This document shows positions 9,523 to 18,116 of a DNA stretch of 64,000 nt, one piece after another. This stretch comes from Candidatus Chryseobacterium colombiense (GTDB lineage Bacteria > Bacteroidota > Bacteroidia > Flavobacteriales > Weeksellaceae). Where the stretch lies: assembly GCA_029203185.1 (NCBI GenBank), contig CP119310.1, positions 1,426,001 through 1,490,000 on the forward strand. Direction: 5' to 3'. Under the pieces are notes generated by a model. It ran no database searches. It was not told the origin of the DNA and saw nothing but the letters and a program-made list of their open reading frames with translations. Each line of letters starts with the position of its first letter. The first letter of the stretch is position 1. The position numbers and the translations under genes are program-made.

Positions 9523-11062
9523 CAAGACCGACATTTGAAGATTTTTCACTTCTTTGTCGGTTTTTTTTATTTCCTAACTCCTTCTTAATCAGAAAGATAT
9601 TATTGAGAAAACTGTTGATTTTTGTGGTTTGAAAATTCTCGCCGTCAAAGATTATCTTTTCAGGATATATCAAACCAACAATCGCTCTTTTATCTATTGT
9701 ATTCGCATTTTTGTATCTCTCAGAAATATTTGTAATGGAATTTAAAGCTTGATTTATTTTTTCTTCTAAGTTTTCCTCTTCACTAGAACTTTTTAGTGAA
9801 TCTAACTTAAATGTAAGATCATCTATTTCAATTTTATACTTGGTCTTTATTCTACGAAAATCTTCCTCATCTAATTTATCTTCAATATACATATCTCTTG
9901 CCTTATCAATTCTTTCTTCGATATTTGTCAGTTTACTTTTAAGAATTTTTCGTTCCTCATTTATACCATTTGATGCCAGGGAAAAATTTTGTAATAGTAT
10001 TGTTTTTAGTACCTTGTCGGCACCATTAGCAAAACTAAATTTAGTAAGCTCTTCAACAAATAAGTCATTAACTATCTCAGAATTATGCCTAAAACCGCAG
10101 GGGGTAGTACAATGATAATAGTAATAATGCTTACTTCTACCTTTTGCTCCACTAGCGGTTAGATTTTTATTGCAAATTGGGCACAAAAGAAGACCTCGCA
10201 AAGGATAACGTTCTTCATTAATTATTCTACCTGCTGGTAAAAAAGCATCTTTGTTACTTTTTCGATGGAGAATTCTTTGAACTTTCATAAATAACTCTTC
10301 GGAGATCAATGCCTCGTGTTTTCCTTCAATAATTCTTTCCTCCTCATCATTGTAGGCCTTTAAAAAAAGTTTTCCTGTGTATGCAATATTTTTTAAAGCT
10401 TCCATAAATGAATTTTTGGTCAGATTTCGACCATCTCTTTTATTCATTTGCTTTAAAACTACTGCAGTAGGTAAATGTCCTTTTGCAACCTGTTTAAAAG
10501 CCCATACGATATTTGTTGCTTCAGGCTCTTTTACTGCAACATATTTCCTTCCATCTTCTCTACTTCTATTAATATACCCGTAAGGAGCAATTCCCATCAT
10601 TCTGCCTTCCTTAATTGCTCTTCTCATGCCGTAAGTAACATTAAGGGCTCTTCTATCATTTTCTACCTCAGGAGTAGATAAATAAATCGCCAGTAAAAGT
10701 TTATTTTCGGGAACTCTTAAGTCCAAGGGCTGTTCAATAGCTTGGGGAGTAACGTTATATTTATTTAGATTAGAAATCATCTGATAGGCTTCGCTCGTAT
10801 TTCTACTAAATCTATCCCATTTTGTAAAAAACAAATACCTGCTATCTTTAGCACCTCTAGTTCTTCGAATTCCACTTATATATTTTTTCCATTCTGGTCT
10901 TTCGAAAGTTTTTGCAGAATGGTCTTCATAAATAATTTTATCAATAGCTATATTCAAAGAAGCGCAATGCTTTTTTAAACGTTCTTCCTGATCACGTTGC
11001 GAATAACCTTTATCAGCCTGTTCATCAGTTGATACTCGAATATATAAATCGGCAACCTTCAT
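9488..11062 (-). CDS. Large serine recombinase of an integrative element
   Basis: 524 residues. The N-terminal resolvase domain has YIRVSTDEQ with the nucleophilic serine at about residue 11. A recombinase domain follows (ALNVTYGMRRAIKEGRMMGIAPYGY), then a zinc ribbon CPICNKNLTASGAKG...HYYYYHC..C at about residues 290-325, then a long coiled coil. This is the integrase class that catalyses att x att recombination through a covalent serine-DNA intermediate. The last codons (GLVTSTGFKPVTF) are encoded antisense within the tRNA-Arg gene, and the stop lies inside the tRNA. The gene end therefore spans the attachment site. Start at MKVADLYIRVS is clear. A decayed homologue lies at 57.3-57.6 kb. 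Confidence 0.95.
   Translation of the reverse strand: MKVADLYIRVSTDEQADKGYSQRDQEERLKKHCASLNIAIDKIIYEDHSAKTFERPEWKKYISGIRRTRGAKDSRYLFFTKWDRFSRNTSEAYQMISNLNKYNVTPQAIEQPLDLRVPENKLLLAIYLSTPEVENDRRALNVTYGMRRAIKEGRMMGIAPYGYINRSREDGRKYVAVKEPEATNIVWAFKQVAKGHLPTAVVLKQMNKRDGRNLTKNSFMEALKNIAYTGKLFLKAYNDEEERIIEGKHEALISEELFMKVQRILHRKSNKDAFLPAGRIINEERYPLRGLLLCPICNKNLTASGAKGRSKHYYYYHCTTPCGFRHNSEIVNDLFVEELTKFSFANGADKVLKTILLQNFSLASNGINEERKILKSKLTNIEERIDKARDMYIEDKLDEEDFRRIKTKYKIEIDDLTFKLDSLKSSSEEENLEEKINQALNSITNISERYKNANTIDKRAIVGLIYPEKIIFDGENFQTTKINSFLNNIFLIKKELGNKKNRQRSEKSSNVGLVTSTGFKPVTF
9527..9568 (+). terminator. Terminator of tRNA-Arg
   Basis: Stem ACCGACA/TGTCGGT with an inner GAAG/CTTC pairing, followed by eight T. 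It is read antisense by the C-terminal codons of the serine recombinase. Confidence 0.8.
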
Positions 11063-11159
11063 AATTAGTAGTTTATTATTAATGGTAAAAAATCTAGAAT
11101 TATCTATAGAGAATTACTTGTGTAAAAAATACAAGCTTCTAAGTGACTAAAATAAGGAA

Positions 11160-11381
11160 TTAATTTTGAGATATTAGAAACTCTTTAATAGTAATTTTTG
11201 CGATAGTATGAAAAAATTGCAATATTTCAGCAGCTTCATCTTCTGAAACAATAATCCCGGAAGCCGCCAGCATTTTCATTGCAACATCCAGCTTCATCTC
11301 TTGAAATTTTATGAGATGCTCCAGTTCAAATAAATTTGAACTGTCAATAGATTGATGTTTAGATGTTTTCTTTTTAGACAT
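11160..11381 (-). CDS. Small helical protein of unknown function
   Basis: 73 residues from MSKKKTSKHQ (11381); an ATG at 11396 would add five. The N-terminus is basic. The rest is two predicted helices (FELEHLIKFQEMKLDVAMKMLAAS, then EDEAAEILQFFHTIAKITIKEFL). Small proteins like this are common beside mobilisation and integration genes in Bacteroidota. I do not recognise a function. It lies just upstream of the serine recombinase, on the same strand, and is probably part of that element. Confidence 0.6.
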   Translation of the reverse strand: MSKKKTSKHQSIDSSNLFELEHLIKFQEMKLDVAMKMLAASGIIVSEDEAAEILQFFHTIAKITIKEFLISQN

Positions 11382-11682
11382 GAGCAATGCCAGCACTTTT
11401 AATCTCCTTCTTAATAAAAGGAATTCTGTGTTATAATTTGAATAAATTTCGAAAAATTTATTGTAAAAAAGGTGGTTAATTAAGTTGGTTGGGCTATTGA
11501 AGAATAGTTTGGGTTAAAAAAGTAAATTAAAAGTCTATTTTGTAATAAAAAAGAAGTTTGTTAAAAATATGTTGCACTACGTATTGTTTCGTTACCTTCA
11601 ATTATTTCTAATGTGGCTCTAAGTGGAAGTAGAAAAAACTATAGTTCTATCTTCAATAAAATATTGGTATTTTGCTGAAGAT

Positions 11683-11946
11683 TCACACCTTCCTGAATAG
11701 TTTCACTTCTGAGAATAATTTGACTTTCTCGGAAGTGAAATCATACTGAATTTTCAGTCTGTTCGGTTTACTCGTTGCAAAAGTAATTACACCGATTTCA
11801 TAAGGTTTGTAACCAAGTACCGTGATGAGATAATCTATATTTTCGGAAATTCTGAAACTGTCAATTCGGAAATATATGATCTGGTTAGAATCAAACATAT
11901 CTTTCTTATTCTGCTGTATCAAACTTATCATCTCAATTAGTATCAT
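11683..11946 (-). CDS. Hypothetical protein, possibly a remnant
   Basis: 87 residues with no motif I know. The composition looks like real coding sequence (for example ITFATSKPNRLKIQYDFTSEKVKLF). There is no signal peptide or membrane segment. It is isolated between the element's small gene and the first long direct repeat, and could be the surviving end of a larger gene. Confidence 0.4.
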   Translation of the reverse strand: MILIEMISLIQQNKKDMFDSNQIIYFRIDSFRISENIDYLITVLGYKPYEIGVITFATSKPNRLKIQYDFTSEKVKLFSEVKLFRKV

Positions 11947-12028
11947 AAATAATGTGTAGGGCGGAAACTTTAGAGATAGTAGTCACAATTGGATAAGTAT
12001 TGGCGTAAAAATTCATAACAGCTTCCAC

Positions 12029-12181
12029 ACTCCACTTCGGTCCTGGGTACAAAAAATCCTCTGAAACGATTGTTATCAGAGGATTTTCTTTTTAAAGGGT
12101 GGCTAAAAGGGTGGCAACAATTTTATCATATTTTTATTATCTTAATGTCGCCAATCCTATATATATTAAGTTCACATTGAT
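12029..12181. repeat. Long direct repeat, copy 1 (attachment-like)
   Basis: About 150 bp repeated with high identity at 17252-17400, in the same orientation. It contains a hairpin (AATCCTCTGA/TCAGAGGATT) followed by TTTTCTTTTT, then GGGTGGCTAAAAGGGTGGCA and an AT-rich tail ending AAGTTCACATTGAT. The two copies bracket the cassette from the CMD gene to the AraC gene. The layout resembles the attachment sites of tyrosine-recombinase elements (a tRNA-like end, a terminator, then a conserved tail), but no tRNA is recognisable. Confidence 0.85.
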
Positions 12182-12591
12182 AAAATTTCAAAAAAATTTT
12201 ATCCGTCCGAAAAAAAGAACTTTACTCAAACGGATAGAATACCCTTATCTATAAGAGATAATTTCTTACCGATATCTTTGATATACTTATTATGATCCTT
12301 AGCATTTCAGATATCCATTTTTCTAATAATATCTGCTACGGCTATATCCATTATCATTTTATATCATAGGTCTCATATTAGTTATTATAAAAAAGTACTG
12401 ATTTCTCAATACTTTTTATATTTTCAATTTGTTCGCTACATAACCGATTTCCAAAATAAGCACTATCGGTTCCTGTTGTTATGTGTAAGCAATTTCATTC
12501 ACAGAAAAGCATTACGATTGCAAGTATAAATGACTTCCAAAGGCAAATACAGTATTCAAAAATGTAATTACCATAGTGGTAATAGCTTATT
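12182..12591. other. AT-rich spacer, no gene seen
   Basis: About 410 bp between the first direct repeat and the CMD gene. Neither strand gives a coherent reading frame. I see no hairpin or promoter that I would defend. Confidence 0.5.
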
Positions 12592-13278
12592 TTACTTCTT
12601 CATTTTAGAGAAAACTGCTCTTGTGATGTCAGCCTGCTCCTTACTGACAGACCTTTCAATAATCTCAAATACCCCTGTAACCTGCCCGGCTGTAATCCCT
12701 GTGTTCATCCCCATACCGATATGTGCTTGTAATTGACCTTCTGCTCCGGGAATGGTTGCCAAAGCGGAAATGGTTACCAATTCTCTTTGCTGGTAAGTCA
12801 GCACATCGCTGTCAAAGATGTCAGCAAAAAGGTGTTCTTTGAGAAAAGCATCAATACGTGGTGCAAACTCACCGAAACCCGGTGCAGGTTTTGCCTGCGG
12901 TATTTGGGTCAGGGTTTCAAGTGTTTTTCTCCCACGCTCATACGTATCTGAACTGCCCTTTAATGGTGTTGCTTGCTTACCTGCCACATCTGTGATCCCT
13001 TTCTTTTTCCTTTCCTCCAATACTTGCATAAAGGCATTGATACCATTAAGGCTTCTTGGAAAACCGCAATAGGCATACAACTGTACCAATATCTCTTTTA
13101 TTTCGTTCACGGTAAGCCCAGCATCCAACCCTGCATTGAGCTGTGTTTTCAGTTTTTCAAGATTTCCTGTTGCAGTAAGAGCTGAAATCATTACTAAACT
13201 TTGCTGCTGTACATTTAGGCTATCACAATTATTTTGTGCACTCATTAAGTTTACGTTTAGAATTAAAACAAAAAACAA
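12592..13278 (-). CDS. Exported carboxymuconolactone decarboxylase (CMD) family protein, start region frameshifted
   Basis: Two AhpD/CMD-type helical domains: residues about 20-95 (QQQSLVMISALTATGNLEKL... VNEIKEILVQLYAYCGFPRSL) and 150-225 (YQQRELVTISALATIPGAEGQLQAHIGMGMNTG). The first domain has only one cysteine, so the CxxC of active AhpD is absent. The open frame has only a TTG at 13278 as start and reads into FFVLILNVNLMSAQ, the core of a signal peptide. An ATG at 13285 (MNIVF) would be the natural start but lies in another frame; removing one T from the T6 run would join them. First gene from the left in the cassette; last to be transcribed. Confidence 0.85.
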   Translation of the reverse strand: MFFVLILNVNLMSAQNNCDSLNVQQQSLVMISALTATGNLEKLKTQLNAGLDAGLTVNEIKEILVQLYAYCGFPRSLNGINAFMQVLEERKKKGITDVAGKQATPLKGSSDTYERGRKTLETLTQIPQAKPAPGFGEFAPRIDAFLKEHLFADIFDSDVLTYQQRELVTISALATIPGAEGQLQAHIGMGMNTGITAGQVTGVFEIIERSVSKEQADITRAVFSKMKK

Positions 13279-13320
13279 TATTCATTTTCTAAATTTGTTT
13301 TTGTTCACTGGCTTGATTAT

Positions 13321-13869
13321 TTATTTTACAGCTTTTGTATATTCTTCATCAGTAACAGGCTCCAGCCAATTATTTTGATTGGTCTGCAGATTGCAACCTA
13401 CGGCGATATGTGAAAACCAACTATCAGGTGCGGCTCCGTGCCAGTGTTCAACATTTGGGGCAATTTCGATAACATCACCCGGCTCCATTCGTACCGCAGC
13501 TTTTCCACGTTCCTGATAATAACCTGCACCACCAACGGCAATAAGGATTTGCCCACCGGTATGGCTGTGCCAATTGTTACGGCACCCCGGCTCGAATGTG
13601 ACGTTATTCAAAGGTACATTCAGATCTTTGTTATTTGCCAATGGGGCAAGCCATGACTTACCTGAAAAATATTGTGCAAATGATGTATTTTCGTCCCCGG
13701 TTGGGAAATCGCTGATTTTTGGGATTTCTGTTTTCATTTTATTTTGATTTTTATTGTTATAACAGGGTATGAGTGCAATCATCGTACCTGTAAGAAAGCT
13801 GATTGTTATTAGTAGACATAGATTAATAGATTTATCTTTTGTACGCAGCTCTTTCCTTTTCAATAGCAA
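13321..13869 (-). CDS. Cupin-domain protein
   Basis: A single cupin barrel with the motif CRNNWHSHTGGQILIAVGGAGY, then GDVIEIAPNVEHWHGAAPD, giving the usual His ligands for a metal centre. The C-terminus NNWLEPVTDEEYTKA is typical of the small family that includes cupin-type hydroxynitrile lyases and carboxymuconolactone-cluster cupins. The N-terminus to about residue 42 is a hydrophobic segment with LIPC, possibly a lipoprotein signal; the alternative start MKTEIPKI would give a cytosolic form. It overlaps the upstream gene by 38 bp, so the operon is tight. A paralogue lies at 30692. Confidence 0.88.
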   Translation of the reverse strand: MLLKRKELRTKDKSINLCLLITISFLTGTMIALIPCYNNKNQNKMKTEIPKISDFPTGDENTSFAQYFSGKSWLAPLANNKDLNVPLNNVTFEPGCRNNWHSHTGGQILIAVGGAGYYQERGKAAVRMEPGDVIEIAPNVEHWHGAAPDSWFSHIAVGCNLQTNQNNWLEPVTDEEYTKAVK

Positions 13870-14326
13870 CAGTTACATTTCCCGAACCTAATGCAGTTGC
13901 CAAACCTGCCGTATCATCTATCTTTCCCAATTTTGTATAACTGTACGAAGTTGAAAACGTCTTATAAAACAATACTAATGTCTTTGAGCCATACAGCATT
14001 AAATCGCCATTTTGTATTGTACCGGGATTGAATGAGTTGGTTGGAAGACTTTGTGATAGGTCAAAGTATTTTTCGTTTCCGTTCAGCTCCGTCATGTTGA
14101 TAGTTAACGGGAGCATTTCTTTGAATGTCTTTGCTGCATTGTTGTCTAACAGTGTCGCTGTAAAGGTTTGTGAACCAGCTTTTATTTTGATTTTACTATT
14201 TGCCATAGGAGTATTATTTTCGGTATTAGTGTTACTACTATTGTCATCTTCTTTGCTACAAGATGATGCACTATTTATAAAAATTGACATAAAAGCCAAG
14301 GTCATCAAAAATGTACGCTTCATCAT
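13832..14326 (-). CDS. Cyclophilin-like fold lipoprotein
   Basis: 164 residues. The signal MMKRTFLMTLAFMSIFINSA ends in SSCSKEDD, a lipobox cysteine. The mature part has the small cyclophilin-like domain: IKIKAGSQTFTATLLDNNAAKTFKEMLPLTINMTELNGNEKYFDL, then a GDLMLYGSKTLVLFYKTFSTSYSYTKLGKID block. The fold is that of peptidyl-prolyl isomerases, but the function of this subfamily is unknown. It recurs next to cupin and hydrolase genes, as at 30084. The 3' end overlaps the cupin gene. Confidence 0.85.
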   Translation of the reverse strand: MMKRTFLMTLAFMSIFINSASSCSKEDDNSSNTNTENNTPMANSKIKIKAGSQTFTATLLDNNAAKTFKEMLPLTINMTELNGNEKYFDLSQSLPTNSFNPGTIQNGDLMLYGSKTLVLFYKTFSTSYSYTKLGKIDDTAGLATALGSGNVTVAIEKERAAYKR

Positions 14327-14333
14327 TGGGTTA

Positions 14334-15383
14334 TTACTTTAAATGTTCCTTAAAGAATGTTTCTAATTTATCGAATGGAATAACATCTACTTTGTCGTAT
14401 AAATCAGTGTGTACAGCATTCGAAATAATCATTAACTCTTTTGGTTCGGCTGCCATTTTAAAGGCATCTTCACTGAAATAACGGGAATGTGCCTTTTCCC
14501 CTGCAATCAATAACATTGGTCGTGGCGAAATCTCTTTGATATAGGTCAATATCGGCATGTTCATAAATGATAACGCAGTAGTTGCATTCCATGCACCTGT
14601 TGAATTTAGGGAACGATTATGATATCCTCTTGGGGTACGGTAATAGTTGTAATAGTCCTTTACAAATTGCGGTTCATCACCTTTCAGTTTTTCAGGATTT
14701 AATATGGCTCCTGCCGCAAATGTTCCAGCTTCTGCATCTTTCCAGCGCTGCTCACCCAATTGCTCTAGCGTTTTGGTGCGTTGTTCTAGAGTAACTGTAT
14801 CATTGTAACCTTTCGACATCACTCGTGTCATATCGTACATGCTTGTTGTGGCAACAGCTTTTACACGTTTGTCGATAGCAGTAGCATTTAAGGCAAAGCC
14901 TGCGAAACCGCAAATCCCGATGATACCTATTTTATTTCGGTCAATGTTTTTCTGTATGCCAATAAAATCTACTGCGGCACTAAAATCTTCTGTGTTAATG
15001 TCAGGCGATGCCACAGCACGAGGTTCGCCACCGCTTTCGCCTGTATAAGAAGGATCAAATGCCAATGCCGCAAAGCCACGTTGTGCCATTTGGTTAGCAT
15101 ACAGTCCTGAAGATTGTTCTTTTACCGCTCCGAAAGGACCACTAATGGCAATAGCTGCTAAAGGCTCGTTGCCTTGCTCTTTCGGAAGGTACAAATCTCC
15201 GGTAAGCATGATGCCGTAACGATTTTTAAAAGTTACTTTTTGGCGTGTTACTTTGTCGCTCAATTCAAATGTATAATGGTCTGCTGTATTCATTTTTTGA
15301 GAATTTGATTTTTTATTTTGTGCAAATGACTGTCCCATAATAAGGAACATCATCGTTATAGTGCTTACAATTGCTATTTTCAT
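14334..15383 (-). CDS. Secreted alpha/beta-hydrolase with cysteine nucleophile
   Basis: 349 residues with signal peptide (MKIAIVSTITMMFLIMGQSF then AQ). The nucleophile elbow is GIIGICGFAGFALNA, with Cys where most family members have Ser, as in dienelactone hydrolases. The oxyanion region GPFGAVKEQSSGLYA and a C-terminal His in NAVHTDLYDKVD complete the site. Close relatives are the YcjY-type hydrolases. Two paralogues lie at 31171 and 36818. Substrate unknown. Confidence 0.88.
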   Translation of the reverse strand: MKIAIVSTITMMFLIMGQSFAQNKKSNSQKMNTADHYTFELSDKVTRQKVTFKNRYGIMLTGDLYLPKEQGNEPLAAIAISGPFGAVKEQSSGLYANQMAQRGFAALAFDPSYTGESGGEPRAVASPDINTEDFSAAVDFIGIQKNIDRNKIGIIGICGFAGFALNATAIDKRVKAVATTSMYDMTRVMSKGYNDTVTLEQRTKTLEQLGEQRWKDAEAGTFAAGAILNPEKLKGDEPQFVKDYYNYYRTPRGYHNRSLNSTGAWNATTALSFMNMPILTYIKEISPRPMLLIAGEKAHSRYFSEDAFKMAAEPKELMIISNAVHTDLYDKVDVIPFDKLETFFKEHLK

Positions 15384-15395
15384 GCTGACTATATT

Positions 15396-15959
15396 TTAAA
15401 TTGATTTAATAACTTTTGCAGGAATACCTCCAACAATAGTATTATTTGGAACATCTTTAGAGGCAACCGCACCCGCAGCGACAATTGAATTTTCGCCGAT
15501 AGTTACACCGGGGAGTATAGTTGCGTTTGCCCCAATCCAAGCATTTCTTTTGATATGAATACTCCCTGAAACAAGTGAATGTCTTTTTTCAGGAGCAATC
15601 GGATGTCCCTCCGAAAGCAAACTGACTTTCGGAGCAATAAGCACATCATCTTCTATGATAATTCCACCTAAATCTAAAAAGGTACAGTCAAAGTTAATAA
15701 ATACGTTTTTGCCAATTTTAGTGTTTTTACCATAATTGATGTATAGTGGTGTAAATACAGCAACGCTTTCATCAATTTCACTATTGGTAATCAGGCTTAA
15801 TATTGTTCTGATTTCTGCCGGGTCTGCTGAATTATTCATTTGAATAAGCAGCTTTTTTGTGGCATAGGAAGCTTCTCTCAACTTATAGCCATTCGGATCA
15901 TTTGACGATATGGTTTCACCATTTTTCAGCCGTTCAAAAATGTCTTTTTCGTTTTCCAT
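15396..15959 (-). CDS. Sugar O-acetyltransferase (LacA/NodL/Maa type)
   Basis: 187 residues. A short N-terminal helical region (Mac domain) precedes hexapeptide repeats of a left-handed beta-helix: IGKNVFINFDCTFLDLGGI, IEDDVLIAPKVSLLSEGHPI (catalytic His), IGANATILPGVTIGENSIVAAGAVASKDVP. It transfers acetyl from acetyl-CoA to a small hydroxylated acceptor. It is the first gene of the five-gene minus-strand operon, divergent from the AraC gene. Confidence 0.9.
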   Translation of the reverse strand: MENEKDIFERLKNGETISSNDPNGYKLREASYATKKLLIQMNNSADPAEIRTILSLITNSEIDESVAVFTPLYINYGKNTKIGKNVFINFDCTFLDLGGIIIEDDVLIAPKVSLLSEGHPIAPEKRHSLVSGSIHIKRNAWIGANATILPGVTIGENSIVAAGAVASKDVPNNTIVGGIPAKVIKSI

Positions 15960-16083
15960 TACTCATAAATTTATCTATTTGTCATCTTATTTGTAAATAC
16001 GATACTGAAACCCCAATTAATTATTCTTCTGCAAATTTCGATAGTATAAGCGTCAGCTTATTTATACAGGATACTGTTCTTTT

Positions 16084-16144
16084 TACCACTTTTACGGATT
16101 TTACTTTAAATGTATTGAAGACGGGTTAAGGTTTGCTAAATTTG
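16084..16144 (+). promoter_or_regulatory. Divergent control region with AraC-gene promoter
   Basis: A TTG at 16115-16117, 19 nt, then TAAATTTG at 16137-16144 form a good flavobacterial promoter for the AraC gene. Next to it, TTTTACGGATT (16090-16100) matches the core of the element seen upstream of the AraC and hydrolase genes further on. It lies about 44 nt from a weak -7-like box (CAAATTTC, 16032-16039) facing the minus-strand operon. Confidence 0.6.
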
Positions 16145-16162
16145 TAAGATAATAGCTGGATT

Positions 16163-17059
16163 ATGGAACATTTTGAGCGAATAGATACGGTAAGGAATTA
16201 TAATGACTACGCTGGTGTAGATACTTTACATCCGTTGGTAAGTGTTGTCAAATTCAGTGAACTTCCTTTTATTAGAAACTTCAGGCGCTATATGAATATC
16301 TATGCCGTTTTCTTAAAAGATACCAAGTGCGGTGATATAATCTACGGCGGGCAGCCTTACGATTATGAGGACGGAACTCTTGTTTTTGTTTCTCCCGGAC
16401 AGGTTTATGGTATAGACAACCATAGTGTGAATGAAAACCCGTCCGGTTATGGCTTGCTGTTTCATCCGGATATGGTTGCAGGTACTCATCTGGCAAAAAC
16501 AATCAAAGAGTATTCGTTTTTCTCTTATGAAGTAAACGAGGCATTGCACCTGTCAAAAAAGGAACGAAAAACTATTGTGGAATGCCTTGAAAAAATTGCA
16601 TTGGAAATGGAACAGAATATTGACAAGCACAGTAAAACGCTCATCGTATCGAATATTGAACTTCTGTTGAACTATTGTATGCGTTTCTATGACCGCCAGT
16701 TCATTACCAGAAGCCATGCCAATAAAGATATTTTAGTACAGTTTGAAAATCTACTATGTGATTATTTCAAATCTGAACAGGCACAGTTATTGGGCTTACC
16801 TTCTGTGAGCTGGTGTGCGGAGCAACTACATCTCTCTGCTAATTATTTTGGCGACCTTATCAAAAAGGAAACAGGCACAACCGCGTTAGATTATATACAA
16901 TCCAAGCTGATTGATGAAGCTAAAACTAAAATATTCGATAACACTAAAACTATCAATGACATTGCCACAGAATTAGGCTTCAAATACCAACAACATTTTA
17001 CCCGACTTTTCAAACAAAAGACAGGAGTAACGCCTAATGAATACAGATCATTAAATTAA
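16163..17059 (+). CDS. AraC-family transcriptional regulator
   Basis: 298 residues. The N-terminal half is a ligand-sensing domain (GGQPYDYEDGTLVFVSPGQVYGID). The C-terminus is a complete two-HTH AraC domain: WCAEQLHLSANYFGDLIKKETGTTALDYI, then TINDIATELGFKYQQHFTRLFKQKTGVTPNEYRS. It is transcribed away from the cassette operon and very probably controls it. It is a paralogue of the regulators at 34427 and 40237. Confidence 0.93.
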   Translation: MEHFERIDTVRNYNDYAGVDTLHPLVSVVKFSELPFIRNFRRYMNIYAVFLKDTKCGDIIYGGQPYDYEDGTLVFVSPGQVYGIDNHSVNENPSGYGLLFHPDMVAGTHLAKTIKEYSFFSYEVNEALHLSKKERKTIVECLEKIALEMEQNIDKHSKTLIVSNIELLLNYCMRFYDRQFITRSHANKDILVQFENLLCDYFKSEQAQLLGLPSVSWCAEQLHLSANYFGDLIKKETGTTALDYIQSKLIDEAKTKIFDNTKTINDIATELGFKYQQHFTRLFKQKTGVTPNEYRSLN

Positions 17060-17251
17060 AAAGGATGTTTAAAAGCATTCTTTTTCTAATTTCTATACTA
17101 TTTTTTGACATAGCTGTTTGACAGTAAGCACAGATTATAGCTAATTTTTGAAGCCAATTTTAAATCTCCTGCCAGAATAGCTTTCCCCTATACGAATCAA
17201 ATATATTGATATAAAACTTAAACAAAATAAAATCTGATAAAAAACTCATAT

Positions 17252-17400
17252 ACTCCAGTTCTGGGCACAAAAAATCCTCCGAAATGACTGTTATCAAAGG
17301 ATTTTCTTTTTAAAGGATGGCTAAAAGGGTGGCAACTATTTTATCATATTTTTTATTATCTTAATGTCGCTAATCCTATCTGTGTTAAGTTCACATTGAT
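17252..17400. repeat. Long direct repeat, copy 2 (attachment-like)
   Basis: Matches 12029-12181 over its whole length with scattered substitutions. The hairpin is weaker here (AATCCTCCGA against TCAAAGGATT). It closes the cassette 193 bp after the AraC stop and abuts the stop of the next minus-strand gene (17406). Confidence 0.85.
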
Positions 17401-17405
17401 GAAAC

Positions 17406-18116
17406 TTAATTTGAAACTTTAGCAATGTGGAGATTTACAGCACCTTGGGTAACAAGCCCTAAACTAATCGGAAGGAGCCCATTGGCTTGAAATACAAATG
17501 TTAATGTATCATTGGCATTCAAACGGACAAACGTATTGAGAGTTGTGGAAGATATTGGAATTTCAACAATTCCTAAAGCAAGATTGACCCTTACTGCGTC
17601 CAATTTTTTGTCTTTCCAAACAATATTGTTTTTTAAAACCCCCAGTTTTCGTCCTGTCAGTACTCCTAAGTCTAGTCCAGATTGAGGTTGCAGCTCATAG
17701 CTAATCATATACACTCCTGATGCAGGAGCAGTAAAAGTGCCATCTGTGAATAAAGATGAATCCCCAATTATAGTGTCCGCCACCCCAGTGAGATTCATCC
17801 TATACCAACCTCCTCCAATTGACAAATCAATAAGCTGCCAACCTCCACTTTTGGCTGCTGAATAGACTAGTGAAGAGCCTAATAACGCTAGGTTCGTCGC
17901 AGTGATTTCTTTAACCTCATGATCACCAGTAATGGAATTATCACGAACTAATATAGAATGATTACCTGTTAAAGCTACCAATGAAGTAGATGTCCTGATT
18001 TTAAGATTGCCATTAATATCTAACGTAGCTGTAGGATCAGTAGTATTAATACCTACTTGTCCATTATGAGATAATGAAAATAAAAGCATTGCTGCTGTAG
18101 TAATTAATGTTTTCAT
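17406..18116 (-). CDS. Secreted surface protein with C1q/TNF-like C-terminal domain
   Basis: 236 residues. After the signal peptide (MKTLITTAAMLLFSLSHNGQ) comes VGINTTDPTATLDINGNLKIRT, the standard opening of a large group of flavobacterial exported proteins. The rest is beta-rich with alternating hydrophobic strands (FTAPASGVYMISYELQPQSG), as in C1q-like trimeric domains. Function unknown; surface or tail-fibre-like. Confidence 0.7.
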   Translation of the reverse strand: MKTLITTAAMLLFSLSHNGQVGINTTDPTATLDINGNLKIRTSTSLVALTGNHSILVRDNSITGDHEVKEITATNLALLGSSLVYSAAKSGGWQLIDLSIGGGWYRMNLTGVADTIIGDSSLFTDGTFTAPASGVYMISYELQPQSGLDLGVLTGRKLGVLKNNIVWKDKKLDAVRVNLALGIVEIPISSTTLNTFVRLNANDTLTFVFQANGLLPISLGLVTQGAVNLHIAKVSN

